A stretch of 59,471 bases of DNA from Chryseobacterium gleum (lineage in GTDB: Bacteria > Bacteroidota > Bacteroidia > Flavobacteriales_D > Crocinitomicaceae), in assembly GCA_945882095.1 (NCBI GenBank), contig CAMCWF010000014.1, positions 1-59,471 on the forward strand, written 5' to 3'. Of this stretch, positions 16,230 through 25,670 are shown one piece after another. Below the pieces are notes generated by a model, which had not been told where the DNA came from, did no database searches, and was given only the letters and a program-made list of their open reading frames with translations. Each line of letters opens with the position of its first letter. Position 1 is the stretch's first letter. Made by a program: the position numbers and the translations under genes.

Positions 16230-19010
16230 GTGAAAAAAATCATCGACATAAAAGGTGCAAGGGCGAACAACTTAAAAGGCATTGACGTCCAAATTCCGCA
16301 CGGAAAAATAACCGTTATTACCGGGGTTTCGGGTTCGGGAAAATCATCCTTGGCATTCGACACTTTATACGCCGAAGGACAACGACGTTTTGTTGAAAGC
16401 ATGCCGGCCTATGTCCGACAGTTTTTAGGAAAACTCAACAAACCTGAAATGGATTACATCAAAGGTCTTTCTCCTGCAATTGCCATTCAGCAAAAAGTGA
16501 TTTCCACAAACCCCAGGTCAACCGTAGGAACGACGACAGAAATCTACGACTACCTCAAACTGTTATTCGCTCGAGAAGGCAAAACGTATTCGCCTATTTC
16601 TGGTGATTTGGTAAAAAAAGATACTGCAGCCGATGTACTTTATTACATTCAAGGATTGCCTGACCATACACCAATCGCCATCCTTGCTCCCATTGGGAAC
16701 AATCCAAAACGCGACTTTAAAAATGAGATTTCACTGCTTGAAAAAGAAGGGTTTAGTCGGGTTTATGTCAACCATAAAATTGAATTAATCAACCAACTTG
16801 ACCTGTCGATTTCACCCGAAGAATTCCACGTAGTGATTGACCGATTCCCAACCAATTGTTTTCAAGAATCTGAAGAATCCAGGGTGGTAGATTCCATTCA
16901 AATTGCATTTGGGAAGGGACTTGGATGCTGTGCAATCCTTAACCTTTCCAATCAAGAAATGTCTTCTTTTAACAACAAGTTTGAAAGAGACGGGATGCTT
17001 TTCCAGGAACCCTCTGTTTACTTTTTCACCTTTAACAATCCCTACGGTGCATGTAAAACCTGCGAAGGGTATGGACAAGTACTCGGCATCGATCCTGCAT
17101 TGGTTATTCCAGATGAAAGCCTAAGCCTCGTACAAGGCGCAATTCAACCTTGGAGAAGTGAACTTATGGATGAGTATTTACAGTCTATCGTTTTGAATGC
17201 CAAACATTTTGATTTTCCAATTCACAAACCTTTCCGATCTTTAAGTACAGAACAAAAAGCCCTCCTTTGGGATGGAAACAAATACTTTACAGGTTTACAT
17301 AAATATTTCAAATGGGTTGAAAGTCAATCTTATAAGATTCAATATAGGGTAATTTTATCCAGGTATCGCGGAAAAACGATTTGCCCAGAATGTCAAGGTA
17401 CCCGACTGCGTGGCGACGCTTCTTATGTAAAGTTTTTCGGTCGAAGCTTACAGGAAATCGTACAGCTTTCCATCGACGATGGCCATGCCTTTTTTGAAAA
17501 ATCAAAAGCAGAAATTGAATCCAACAATGTACTCAAACGCATTCTACCCGAAATTATCAATCGCCTCAGGGTGCTAAGGGAGGTTGGATTGGGATATTTG
17601 ACACTGAACCGAGCCACAAACAGCCTCTCTGGTGGAGAGTCTCAACGCATTCATTTAGCCACCTCACTGGGCTCGAGCTTGGTGGGTTCCACCTATGTTT
17701 TAGACGAACCCTCGATTGGTTTGCATCCCCGAGACACCCAACGGTTGATTAAAGTTTTAGAAAGCCTGAAGGCTGAAGGAAATACAGTAGTCATTGTCGA
17801 ACATGAAGAAGAAATCATGCGTGCTGCAGATTATATTATCGACATTGGTCCCTTGGCAGGTTACCTTGGAGGCGAGGTGGTTTTCGAAGGTGATTTCAAG
17901 GAAATGCTAAAAAAAGGCAAGAGCCTCACTGCCCAATACCTCAACAATGAGCTTGAAATCACATTGCCAAACCGCAGAAGGAAATCTCCCAATTACATTC
18001 AAATCCAACATGCTTCGCTTCATAATTTGAAGAATATCACAACGCGCATTCCACTGAACAGTTTAGTTACCATAACAGGTGTTTCAGGCTCAGGAAAATC
18101 AACCTTGATTAAAGAATTTTTGTACCCCGGGCTAAAACAAGTACTGTACGACCCAAAACAAAAGCTTTACAAAGGCGCAACACTATCAGGTGACACTCAC
18201 CTACTTCACGAGGTAGTTTTCATAGATCAAAATCCAATCGGCAAAAGTTCACGAAGCAATCCGGTCACCTACCTTAAAGCATTTGATGACATCCGTGAAA
18301 TCTTTGCAAAACAGCCCATTGCAAAAAGGCGTAACTACAAACCCGGATTTTTTAGCTTCAACATTGACGGTGGAAGGTGTGAAATCTGCGAAGGCGAAGG
18401 CATCATTACGGTGGGTATGCAGTTCATGGCAGACATCCAATTGACGTGCGATACTTGTTTAGGAAAAAGGTATAAAACCGAAACCTTAGAAGTGGTGTAC
18501 AGAGAAAAGAACATCGCTGAAATTTTGGAGATGACGATCGATGAGGCGTATGACTTTTTTAATGAAGCTACAGATAGGTTAGAACAGCGGATTGCAGCCT
18601 TGCTTAAACCTTTGTTGGATGTCGGCCTTCGGTATTTAAAAGCAGGACAAGCCTCGAGTACGATGAGCGGTGGAGAGGCCCAAAGAATCAAACTCGCTTC
18701 GTTTTTAGCCAAAGGAAATACACAACAACCCACCTTGTTTATTTTTGACGAACCCACGACGGGACTGCATTTTCATGACATTGACAAATTGATGCATTCC
18801 TTTTATGCATTGATTCATCAGGGACATTCAATTGTGGTCATCGAACACAACATCGACGTGATAAAATGTGCCGATTGGATCATCGACATTGGTCCAGACA
18901 GCGGTATAGATGGGGGAACCATTACATTTGAAGGAACGCCCGAGGATTTGGTTAAAATGACACACAACCATACAGCGACTTTTTTAAAGCCCAAACTGGT
19001 AAGCCAATGA
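16230..19010 (+). CDS. uvrA: Excinuclease ABC subunit A (UvrA family)
   Basis: DNA-damage sensor ATPase of nucleotide excision repair. The 926-residue protein has two ABC modules. The first has Walker A GVSGSGKSSLAFDTLYAEGQ, a zinc module with CKTCEGYG and CPECQGTR, signature NSLSGGESQRIHLAT and Walker B TYVLDEPSIGLHPRD. The second has Walker A GVSGSGKSTLIKEF, zinc module CEICEGEG and CDTCLGKRY, signature SSTMSGGEAQRIKLAS and Walker B LFIFDEPTTGLHFHD. It starts with GTG directly after a -7 box. Many Bacteroidota carry two UvrA paralogues; whether this is the main or the second one is undecided. The sequence ESMPAYVRQFLGKLNKPEM is a possible discriminator. Confidence 0.95.
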   Translation: MKKIIDIKGARANNLKGIDVQIPHGKITVITGVSGSGKSSLAFDTLYAEGQRRFVESMPAYVRQFLGKLNKPEMDYIKGLSPAIAIQQKVISTNPRSTVGTTTEIYDYLKLLFAREGKTYSPISGDLVKKDTAADVLYYIQGLPDHTPIAILAPIGNNPKRDFKNEISLLEKEGFSRVYVNHKIELINQLDLSISPEEFHVVIDRFPTNCFQESEESRVVDSIQIAFGKGLGCCAILNLSNQEMSSFNNKFERDGMLFQEPSVYFFTFNNPYGACKTCEGYGQVLGIDPALVIPDESLSLVQGAIQPWRSELMDEYLQSIVLNAKHFDFPIHKPFRSLSTEQKALLWDGNKYFTGLHKYFKWVESQSYKIQYRVILSRYRGKTICPECQGTRLRGDASYVKFFGRSLQEIVQLSIDDGHAFFEKSKAEIESNNVLKRILPEIINRLRVLREVGLGYLTLNRATNSLSGGESQRIHLATSLGSSLVGSTYVLDEPSIGLHPRDTQRLIKVLESLKAEGNTVVIVEHEEEIMRAADYIIDIGPLAGYLGGEVVFEGDFKEMLKKGKSLTAQYLNNELEITLPNRRRKSPNYIQIQHASLHNLKNITTRIPLNSLVTITGVSGSGKSTLIKEFLYPGLKQVLYDPKQKLYKGATLSGDTHLLHEVVFIDQNPIGKSSRSNPVTYLKAFDDIREIFAKQPIAKRRNYKPGFFSFNIDGGRCEICEGEGIITVGMQFMADIQLTCDTCLGKRYKTETLEVVYREKNIAEILEMTIDEAYDFFNEATDRLEQRIAALLKPLLDVGLRYLKAGQASSTMSGGEAQRIKLASFLAKGNTQQPTLFIFDEPTTGLHFHDIDKLMHSFYALIHQGHSIVVIEHNIDVIKCADWIIDIGPDSGIDGGTITFEGTPEDLVKMTHNHTATFLKPKLVSQ

Positions 19011-19021
19011 GGACATTTGAT

Positions 19022-19029
19022 TATTTTTG
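19022..19029 (+). promoter_or_regulatory. -7 promoter box TATTTTTG of cmk, 5 bases before the start
   Basis: Exact TAnnTTTG match within the 24-base uvrA-cmk gap, ending five bases before the ATG at 19035. It suggests a leaderless second promoter. Confidence 0.5.
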
Positions 19030-19034
19030 ATGCG

Positions 19035-19736
19035 ATGACTTCCAAAAGAAAAATCACCATAGCCATTGATGGATTTTCCTCAAGTGGTAAAAGCACATTG
19101 GCAAAGGACCTCGCAAAAACTTTGGGCTATGTATTTATTGATTCCGGTGCAATGTACCGAGGCGTTACCTTGTACGCCATTCAAAACGGATTTTTTGTCG
19201 ACGAAACTTTAAATTCAGAAGCGCTTCTTTCGGCATTGCCTGAAATTGAAATCAAATTCATTCATTCTGAAAGCGACAAAGCATTCGCCATGTTACTGAA
19301 TGGTGTCGATGTAACCGCAGAAATCCGTAATCCCCAAGTTTCTCATTTTGTCTCTGTCATAGCCACACTTCCCGCTGTGCGTACAAAATTGGTTGCTTTG
19401 CAGCAAGCCATGGGAACCAACGGCGGCATTGTAATGGACGGTCGAGACATTGGAACGGTCGTTTTTCCAAACGCAGAATTAAAAATATTTGTTACCGCCG
19501 ACCTTGAAATACGCGCGGAACGAAGGCACAAGGAACTTTCATCAAAAGGTATAGACATTGATGCCTATGAAGTTGCCACCAACCTAAGGAACAGAGACGA
19601 AATGGATACACAAAGGGAAACCAGTCCACTGAAACAAGCACCAGACGCAAAATTTTTAGACAACAGCGAAATGGATCGTGAAACACAACTTCAAAAAGCA
19701 CTGGATTGGGTATCAATAATATTAGAGAATGCATAA
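19035..19736 (+). CDS. cmk: Cytidylate kinase
   Basis: Phosphorylates CMP and dCMP with ATP. The 233-residue protein has the P-loop IAIDGFSSSGKSTLAKDLA, the nucleotide-monophosphate motif YVFIDSGAMYRGVTLYA, the GGIVMDGRDIGTVVFPNAELKIF segment and the lid region AERRHKELSSKGI followed by LRNRDEMDTQRETSPL. An in-frame codon at 19017 would lengthen it by six residues, but family alignment and the -7 box favour 19035. It overlaps the following lipoprotein gene by eight bases. Confidence 0.96.
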   Translation: MTSKRKITIAIDGFSSSGKSTLAKDLAKTLGYVFIDSGAMYRGVTLYAIQNGFFVDETLNSEALLSALPEIEIKFIHSESDKAFAMLLNGVDVTAEIRNPQVSHFVSVIATLPAVRTKLVALQQAMGTNGGIVMDGRDIGTVVFPNAELKIFVTADLEIRAERRHKELSSKGIDIDAYEVATNLRNRDEMDTQRETSPLKQAPDAKFLDNSEMDRETQLQKALDWVSIILENA

Positions 19737-20493
19737 ATATTTTTTCATACTTGTAAGCGCAATGATGCTCACCGCTTGTGGTGAAAATGAAAGCGAACCG
19801 TTGGATACCGAAATCGCAGAACCTGAAAAAGGATCCAATGGAAACCTTGAAACGTATGCGAAACGACATGTGGAAGCACAGCTTCAAATCTTAGGAACGG
19901 AAAACTACAGCTTGAAGATTTACAAGGCAAATTTAGATGGGGATGATAAAATGGACGCCATCATAACGGTGAATCGGTATGAAAACGCGTTAAAAACAGC
20001 TGCACAGAGTCCCAACCCTTCCAAACAAGCGGAAATTGGTTTTATGGGAAACCACAATTATTTCTTCTTTTATGATGGATCGTTGGATTTAATTTCTCCG
20101 CCGATTGTGGTACCTTCCTCCCCTATGCTCCCACTGGAAATTGGTTTCGAAGACATCACATCAACGCTTTACAAAGACATCTTGGTTACCTACAGGGTAA
20201 GAAACTCTGCCTACAAAGCTTTTTTCACGGTTACAAACCACAGCCCTGTACGTTATTTTGAATGGCCACTTTATGAAAACCTTGGACAACCCAACTGCAA
20301 GGCGAATGGCTTTCAGTACCTTTCCACCGCATCAAATCCTCGGAAGAACATCCTGATTTATGAAGCCATGGTAACTTTAAGTGATACGGTTTCTAATTTT
20401 AACATTGCGATACCCACCCTAAAAAACACGGGTAAAAAACGCTACGAATTTTTCTACCTCCCTGCAAAACAAACCTACGTAACCCAAAAATAA
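19729..20493 (+). CDS. Hypothetical lipoprotein
   Basis: A 254-residue protein of unknown function. The N-terminus MHKYFFILVSAMMLTACGEN carries a lipobox (LTAC), so the mature protein should be lipidated, followed by a flexible acidic linker (ENESEPLDTEIAEPEK). The body is rich in beta-type segments such as YSLKIYKANLDGDDKMDAI and YNFIDSGAMY-like aromatics are absent; a DGDDKMDAIITV stretch resembles FG-GAP or EF-hand-like loops. No family is recognised. It sits in the uvrA-cmk operon, overlapping cmk by eight bases and four bases before the DUF4870 gene. Confidence 0.7.
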   Translation: MHKYFFILVSAMMLTACGENESEPLDTEIAEPEKGSNGNLETYAKRHVEAQLQILGTENYSLKIYKANLDGDDKMDAIITVNRYENALKTAAQSPNPSKQAEIGFMGNHNYFFFYDGSLDLISPPIVVPSSPMLPLEIGFEDITSTLYKDILVTYRVRNSAYKAFFTVTNHSPVRYFEWPLYENLGQPNCKANGFQYLSTASNPRKNILIYEAMVTLSDTVSNFNIAIPTLKNTGKKRYEFFYLPAKQTYVTQK

Positions 20494-20497
20494 TCAC

Positions 20498-20977
20498 ATG
20501 GAAGACATTCAACCTTACGGAATTCCAGAAAAAAAAGCACCGTTCCGTCCGTGGAACATGGAATTCAATACCTTTTTAATGTTGATGCACATAAGCCAAT
20601 TTGCTTCCATGATTGTCCCTATGGCCGGATGGATTCTACCCATTGCCATGTGGGCGCAATTCAAAGAGGAGAATGTACTCATTGATAAAAACGGCAAGCA
20701 AATCTTGAATTTCATGTTGACGTTTGTGATCTACATCATCGGTATGGCCATTCTTTATCTTGTTGGTTTTATCATGCTCATCACAATGGCTGAAGACAGT
20801 CAAGGAAGCGGATTAGATTCCCGTGCGTGGATGCCGATACTTCTTTTGGTGATTTGGTTAATTCTATTGTCTATTTTGGTGATTGGACATTCAATTGTTA
20901 TCATTCTCGCAGGAATCAAAGCCAACAAAGGACAGGTAGGAACCTATCCACTTACGATCAAATTTTTTAAATCGTAA
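20498..20977 (+). CDS. DUF4870 membrane protein
   Basis: A 159-residue integral membrane protein with three or four hydrophobic helices. The conserved DUF4870 pattern is visible: MLMHISQFASMIVPMAGWILP, the polar motif KNGKQILNFMLTFVIY, and the C-terminal IVIILAGIKANKGQVGTYPL. The molecular role of the family is unknown. It lies between a lipoprotein gene and a methyltransferase gene. Its stop is immediately followed by the ATG of the methyltransferase (no spacer), which indicates co-transcription. Confidence 0.85.
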   Translation: MEDIQPYGIPEKKAPFRPWNMEFNTFLMLMHISQFASMIVPMAGWILPIAMWAQFKEENVLIDKNGKQILNFMLTFVIYIIGMAILYLVGFIMLITMAEDSQGSGLDSRAWMPILLLVIWLILLSILVIGHSIVIILAGIKANKGQVGTYPLTIKFFKS

Positions 20978-21697
20978 ATGAAATCAGACGAGGACGTAAT
21001 TGGTTTTTACGATGCCTTTGTTGAACAACAAGGGGCTACAGGCATAAACGACCGGATCTTTGGCGTATATGAACGAATGCTTGCATTGGGACTCAACAAA
21101 CAATCTACCGTTCTTGAATTGGGATGTGGAATTGGGATGATGACGCAACTTTTGAAACGAAAAGTAACCCATGGAAGGATTGAGGCCATCGACATCAGTG
21201 AAGCATCCATACAATACGCTCAATCCCATTTTGCAAGTCCAAACATACTTTTCAAAACACAAGACATCACCGAATTTGAAACCACGATCACAGCCCCTTC
21301 GTTTGTTACATTAATCGACGTACTGGAGCATATACCCCTTGAAAAGCATGGAATGTTAATTCAACGAATCACGAAAACCATGGGAACACATTCGTTCTTT
21401 GTGATCAACCTACCCAACCCAGATTACATTGCACACGACATCGCGTTAGAAGCAGATTCACTGCAGGTAATCGACCAACCTGTTCCGTTTGCCCCACTGA
21501 TCCAACAATTGGATGAGGCGGGATTGGAGCTGATGAAGTATGAAAAATATGGCATTTGGCACCGCGACGAATACCAATGGTTTATCCTTCGAACCAAGCG
21601 ACCTTTTGAAGAAGTTTCCCTCGACGCAACCTTAACCTTCGCTCAAAAATTCAAGCGAAAAATCAAGCGGATGAGGATTAAGCGCATAAATAAATAA
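20978..21697 (+). CDS. Class I SAM-dependent methyltransferase
   Basis: A 239-residue Rossmann-fold methyltransferase. Motif I is VLELGCGIGMMTQLLKR, motif II IEAIDISEASIQYAQ, and motif IV FVTLIDVLEHIPLEKHGML. The pattern resembles Methyltransf_11/UbiG-type small-molecule or sugar methyltransferases, but the substrate cannot be told. The C-terminus is strongly basic (KFKRKIKRMRIKRINK), which may help membrane or nucleic-acid association. It is the last gene of the uvrA-cmk operon and is followed at once by an inverted repeat. Confidence 0.85.
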   Translation: MKSDEDVIGFYDAFVEQQGATGINDRIFGVYERMLALGLNKQSTVLELGCGIGMMTQLLKRKVTHGRIEAIDISEASIQYAQSHFASPNILFKTQDITEFETTITAPSFVTLIDVLEHIPLEKHGMLIQRITKTMGTHSFFVINLPNPDYIAHDIALEADSLQVIDQPVPFAPLIQQLDEAGLELMKYEKYGIWHRDEYQWFILRTKRPFEEVSLDATLTFAQKFKRKIKRMRIKRINK

Positions 21698-21758
21698 CTG
21701 GGTGCTCCCTTCGACCTCGTTTCATTTCACTCACTTCGCTCAGGGACCATGCACCCGG
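21698..21758. repeat. Imperfect inverted repeat between convergent genes, CCTGAG...TCGAAGG type
   Basis: Outer arms CTGGGTGC (21698-21705) and GCACCCGG (21751-21758) pair with one mismatch. Inner arms TCCCT (21706-21710) and AGGGA (21742-21746) pair exactly. On the minus strand the core reads CCTGAG at one end and TCGAAGG at the other, as in the element at 59121-59150. It fills most of the only non-overlapping convergent gap, so it may act as a bidirectional terminator or a REP-like dispersed element. There is no T-tract. Confidence 0.55.
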
Positions 21759-21783
21759 TTATTGCGCACAGTAGTTACTACTC

Positions 21784-24195
21784 CTAAAAATTCCCCCTCA
21801 GCGTAACAATGAAGTTACGACCTGGCGCTGAAATGTTCGATGCGAAATTTCGATAATTCTGATCCAAGATATTCTCGCAAGCTACTTGTAGCGATACCTG
21901 ACGGGAGAAATTGTAATTCACACGTGCATTCAAAGTGTACCAAGAAGGCATTCCATATACCGTGGCATACGGAAAATTATCTTCCCCTGCCATGTTGTAA
22001 TCCGCCAAGCACTTCCAACCCGAATAGTTCACAAACAACTCTGTGCGCAATTTCCCCACAGAATACACCAAGCTTACCTTTCCAAAAACGGGAGGGATAT
22101 GGTCTAAAGGAATGGAATCAGTTACATTTCTACCTTTGGTGTAATTCACGGTTGCCATCATGCTTAAATGATCATTCAATTTCCCAGACAACATGGCTTC
22201 AAAACCAAATACATAGGCTTTTCCCGCATTGGTCGTGGTCATCACTTGACTCAATTGACCGTCGTAAACAATTGAATCTTGACCGTTAAAAGTACCCTGA
22301 CGAACGGTAAGCGCATTTTTCAATAGGGTATAATAAGCCGTCGCCTGAATCGTCAATCCTTCTGATAACACGCGACTAATTCCAAACTCTCCGTTGTAGG
22401 CATATTCTGCCTTTAAATTCGGATTGGGCACCAACACGGAGCCTTGCACGCTTTCAAACACCTTCGATAAATCGTCTACGTTCGGTGCACGGAACGCAGT
22501 TGAACCGGTTAAGGACATTCTCCATAACTTATTAGGCATATAAATCAGACCAAGATTGCCGTTTAGCGCCAAGTACTGTTGAGCAATATCATCATACGGA
22601 AACGGGAAAAACGTTTTGTCAACAAAGGCAGAATTCAAACGAACGTAAGATGCACGAAGTCCATCATTCAAAATCAATTTTTCCGATATCTCCCAGGTAT
22701 GTGTTGCATATACTGCCGCGGACATCATGGTGGATCCTCCGTCCGGATAGCGCGTATCTAGCGGAGCGATAGTATCAGCAACAATGTCTCTTTGAAATGC
22801 CGTTGAGTTCACCTGATTATACCATGCATCAAGCCCATAGCGGAATTCATGAACTCCTTTTTTCTTTGTGAAATCAGCATTTAGCGTAAGGATGTTTAAA
22901 TGCTCCATGCGGTGATTTAAGAAATTCTTCTTGTACCTGCTGTCCATTCGGCTCTCTTCGATGGCTTGATACCCGAGCGTCACGCGCGCTGCATCATACA
23001 TTTTCGTTGCATTACTCAATTCCAAGGTATAAGCACTCATCAATCGAAATTGAGGTCCATAATACCATTCGCCGAATTTTGGTTTCCCATTACTGGTTTG
23101 CGTTAAGCGGTCGTAGCGGTCAATGTTACTGGAATTCGAAAGCTGGAAATTCAATTTATGTAGGACGCCTTCTTTTTGCTTGAAAGTAAATTTCTGAAGC
23201 ACATCGTATTGAGAATAAGCGGATCCTACTTGCAGGTTGGAATCTGCATTCATGATCATGGAATCCACGCCATTAATGCGTTCCACATACCATGGCCGCG
23301 CCCCAAAACTTCCAACGAAATCATTTCTTTTCGCGCCTTGTCGCAAATCCCCATAGTTTGAATAGGTGAACGAGGTTAATGAACCAAACCGTTTTGTTCC
23401 AACCGAAACATCAACATGCGCTGCATATCCGTTTACCGCACTCATATACCGCGTAAAGGCACTCGCTTTGATTAGCGTTTTATCGGTGGTACTCAAGGTA
23501 GGATTCTTGGTAGTAAAGTGCATCACACCCCCAATCGCATCGGATCCATATACCACAGAACCGGGACCAAAGACCACCTCTATCCGATCCATCACGCCAT
23601 TATCCATGGTGATTACGTTCTGGAGATGTCCTCCTCGATAAATGGCATTGTTCATGCGAACCCCATCCACGACCAAGAGCACCTTGTTCGTTTCGAAACC
23701 ACGAATAATTGGACTCCCTCCTCCCAATTGACTTTTTTGCACAAAAACATTCCCAGAATTCGCCAACACATCAGCGGTAGAGGATTGATTCATTAAGGCC
23801 AATTCTTGCTTTGAAATCACCTGAACCTTCTGTGCTAGGTCTTTTCGTTTTTCGTTGAACTTACTGGCTGAAACCACGACCTCATCCACAGAATGTTGGT
23901 TCGGAAACATGGGGATTTTACCCGAATTCGCTTTGATTTCATCGGAACCTACGGTTCGAGAAAGGTAACCTTCGGCTTCAATGAGGTAGCACGCCGCATA
24001 TTGAATCATGGTTACGTATCCTTCGATTCCGGTTTGGTTTAACTTGGTTTGACCATCACAGCTTTTAACCTGTGCTTCATGGATCGGCATGTTCGTATTT
24101 TGGTCGTAGATATATAATTTTTGTGCGTAAAAAGCACCCTGGAGCCATGCCAAAACGAGAACAACAAGGAGGAGGAATCGAGTAAATTTAGTCAC
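21784..24195 (-). CDS. TonB-dependent outer-membrane receptor, haem/siderophore-receptor-like
   Basis: An 803-residue outer-membrane receptor. Features in order are a signal peptide (FLLLVVLVLAWLQGAFYAQ), a short carboxypeptidase-like domain (NMPIHEAQVKSCDGQTKLNQ), a TonB-box-like stretch (SVDEVVVSASKFNEK), a plug domain (SSTADVLANSGNVFVQKSQ, GGGSPIIRGFETNKVLLVVD, VYGSDAIGGVMHFTTKNP) and a 22-strand barrel ending NFIVTLRGNF. A FRAP motif followed by NPNL (FRAPNVDDLSKVFESVQGS, then PNPNLKAEY) is known from haem receptors such as HmuR. Iron or haem uptake is therefore plausible but unproven. The start codon is GTG. No TonB-ExbBD or periplasmic binding genes are adjacent. Confidence 0.9.
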   Translation of the reverse strand: MTKFTRFLLLVVLVLAWLQGAFYAQKLYIYDQNTNMPIHEAQVKSCDGQTKLNQTGIEGYVTMIQYAACYLIEAEGYLSRTVGSDEIKANSGKIPMFPNQHSVDEVVVSASKFNEKRKDLAQKVQVISKQELALMNQSSTADVLANSGNVFVQKSQLGGGSPIIRGFETNKVLLVVDGVRMNNAIYRGGHLQNVITMDNGVMDRIEVVFGPGSVVYGSDAIGGVMHFTTKNPTLSTTDKTLIKASAFTRYMSAVNGYAAHVDVSVGTKRFGSLTSFTYSNYGDLRQGAKRNDFVGSFGARPWYVERINGVDSMIMNADSNLQVGSAYSQYDVLQKFTFKQKEGVLHKLNFQLSNSSNIDRYDRLTQTSNGKPKFGEWYYGPQFRLMSAYTLELSNATKMYDAARVTLGYQAIEESRMDSRYKKNFLNHRMEHLNILTLNADFTKKKGVHEFRYGLDAWYNQVNSTAFQRDIVADTIAPLDTRYPDGGSTMMSAAVYATHTWEISEKLILNDGLRASYVRLNSAFVDKTFFPFPYDDIAQQYLALNGNLGLIYMPNKLWRMSLTGSTAFRAPNVDDLSKVFESVQGSVLVPNPNLKAEYAYNGEFGISRVLSEGLTIQATAYYTLLKNALTVRQGTFNGQDSIVYDGQLSQVMTTTNAGKAYVFGFEAMLSGKLNDHLSMMATVNYTKGRNVTDSIPLDHIPPVFGKVSLVYSVGKLRTELFVNYSGWKCLADYNMAGEDNFPYATVYGMPSWYTLNARVNYNFSRQVSLQVACENILDQNYRNFASNISAPGRNFIVTLRGNF

Positions 24196-24214
24196 AATGC
24201 GTAAAATTAATGGT

Positions 24215-24222
24215 TATTTTCG
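24215..24222 (+). promoter_or_regulatory. Near-match -7 box TATTTTCG of the esterase gene
   Basis: Five of six fixed positions of TAnnTTTG match, ending four bases before the ATG at 24227. This favours that ATG over the one at 24197, which would leave one base between two divergent starts. Confidence 0.35.
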
Positions 24223-24226
24223 AACC

Positions 24227-24850
24227 ATGGAACATAAACTTGAAGCCAAGAAAACCTATCGGTTTGAATACCAAGAGACAGCAAAACACTATGAACACCC
24301 CAAGGTACTCATTGCCTTGCATGGTTATGGTCAATTGGCGAAGTATTTTATTCGAAAATTTGAAGTACTAAATGAAAACTATGTAGTGGTTTGTCCGGAG
24401 GGACCTCACCGGTTTTACTTAAAGGGGTCGAGTGGACGGGTGGGTGCCAGTTGGATGACGAAGGAAGCGCGGGAAATGGATATTGAAGACAACATGAATT
24501 GGCTCGATGAACTGCTTGAACACCTGAAGCAAAACGTACATCCCGCAGCGATTAGTTTACTTGGTTTTTCGCAAGGCGCAGCGACTGCGGCACGTTGGTA
24601 TCAACGTAATCCTTCTGCGTTTGACCAACTCATTTTATGGGCTACGGTATTCCCACCCGACTTAGACACAGGAACCTTCCCAAGAGAAAATCAGATGCAT
24701 TTTGTGTTGGGATCGGAAGATGAATATTACCAAGGTGAAGCCGCCGAAAGACTGAAAGAAACGTATAAAACCCTGGGCTTCGAAGTGCATTCCTTTGATG
24801 GAACACATGATATTCAGGGAGGGGTGCTGAGCAGTATATTACTTACGTAG
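24227..24850 (+). CDS. Alpha/beta-hydrolase, phospholipase/carboxylesterase type
   Basis: Soluble serine hydrolase of about 207 residues in the carboxylesterase/thioesterase family (COG0400). The oxyanion region is VLIALHGYGQLAKYF, the nucleophile elbow GFSQG, the catalytic aspartate probably in GSEDEYY and the histidine in GTHDIQ near the C-terminus. The GSSGRVGASWMTKEAREMDIEDN stretch is common in Bacteroidota members. The substrate is likely a short-chain ester, or a lysophospholipid, or is unknown. The longer frame from 24197 adds ten residues. The 3' end overlaps the SDR gene by eight bases. Confidence 0.83.
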   Translation: MEHKLEAKKTYRFEYQETAKHYEHPKVLIALHGYGQLAKYFIRKFEVLNENYVVVCPEGPHRFYLKGSSGRVGASWMTKEAREMDIEDNMNWLDELLEHLKQNVHPAAISLLGFSQGAATAARWYQRNPSAFDQLILWATVFPPDLDTGTFPRENQMHFVLGSEDEYYQGEAAERLKETYKTLGFEVHSFDGTHDIQGGVLSSILLT

Positions 24851-25634
24851 CCTTTTGTTTTCGAATGATTTTACGAAAGATACTCGGCACGAAACGTTTA
24901 AGATAAACCGCTAAAATCTCTTTATTCCCGATCAACACTTCCGCTTTGTTTTTTCTTGCGGCGCGCACAATTTGACGCGCGCATTCTTCAGCCGACATTC
25001 CCGTTTCTTGGTTGTGGTCCATTTCGTTGTGCCGATGCCCCTGAGCGTTGAGTGCACTGATCGATATGGGGGTATTAATTTTTCCAGGACAAACGATGGT
25101 AACATCAATTCCGTGTGCTTCTTCCTCCAGAGCTAAACTTTCAAAGAAGCCATGCAGCGCATGTTTTGAAGCCGCATACGCCGAACGTAAAAAGAACCCA
25201 AATTTCCCTGAAATGCTGCTTATCACAATGATTTGCCCATGGGCATCACGAAGCGCAGGAAGCAAGGCCTTGGTTAACCCCACAGCGCCAAAGAAATTAA
25301 CTTCCATGATTTTTCGGTCCACCTCGATCGGGGTTTCACCCACCAAGGAACGTTGGCTAATGCCTCCATTATTCACCAAGACATCTACCCTACCTACCCG
25401 ATCAATGACCGATGAAACCACGGCATCCACCTTCGAAAGATCTGTTAAATCTAAGGAGACAACGGTATGAATTTCTGCATTGGGCAAGGTGTCCCTTAAT
25501 TGATTCAATTTCTCCACATTTCGCGCCGCAAGAACCAGAATTGCCCCTTGATTTGCGAATTCACGGGCCATGGCTTCTCCAATTCCTGAAGAGGCACCAG
25601 TAATCCAAACGACTTTATTGTGATAGGAACGCAT
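24843..25634 (-). CDS. Short-chain dehydrogenase/reductase (SDR)
   Basis: NAD(P)-dependent oxidoreductase of 263 residues. The cofactor motif is WITGASSGIGEAMAREFA, the structural NNGG motif is DVLVNNGGISQRSL, and the catalytic serine and YxxxK are in ISSISGKFGFFLRSAYAASKHAL. The C-terminus ends with a basic hydrophobic tail (IFRKIIRKQKAT), as in dehydrogenases that contact membranes, in the DHRS7-like branch. The substrate is unknown. A TTG at 25640 would lengthen the protein by two residues, but it lies inside the TACCTTTG box; the ATG at 25634 follows that box by three bases. Confidence 0.88.
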   Translation of the reverse strand: MRSYHNKVVWITGASSGIGEAMAREFANQGAILVLAARNVEKLNQLRDTLPNAEIHTVVSLDLTDLSKVDAVVSSVIDRVGRVDVLVNNGGISQRSLVGETPIEVDRKIMEVNFFGAVGLTKALLPALRDAHGQIIVISSISGKFGFFLRSAYAASKHALHGFFESLALEEEAHGIDVTIVCPGKINTPISISALNAQGHRHNEMDHNQETGMSAEECARQIVRAARKNKAEVLIGNKEILAVYLKRFVPSIFRKIIRKQKAT

Positions 25635-25637
25635 ACT

Positions 25638-25645
25638 CAAAGGTA
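25638..25645 (-). promoter_or_regulatory. -7 promoter box TACCTTTG of the SDR gene, 3 bases before the start
   Basis: Exact minus-strand TAnnTTTG match ending three bases before the ATG at 25634. Confidence 0.6.
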
Positions 25646-25670
25646 AGAAAATATTGAGATTGGGACTTTA

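Noticed and set aside
21840-22289. 149-codon plus-strand frame within the TonB receptor
   Set aside because: Cysteine-, histidine- and proline-rich sequence with no family pattern, antisense to barrel strands; a shadow.
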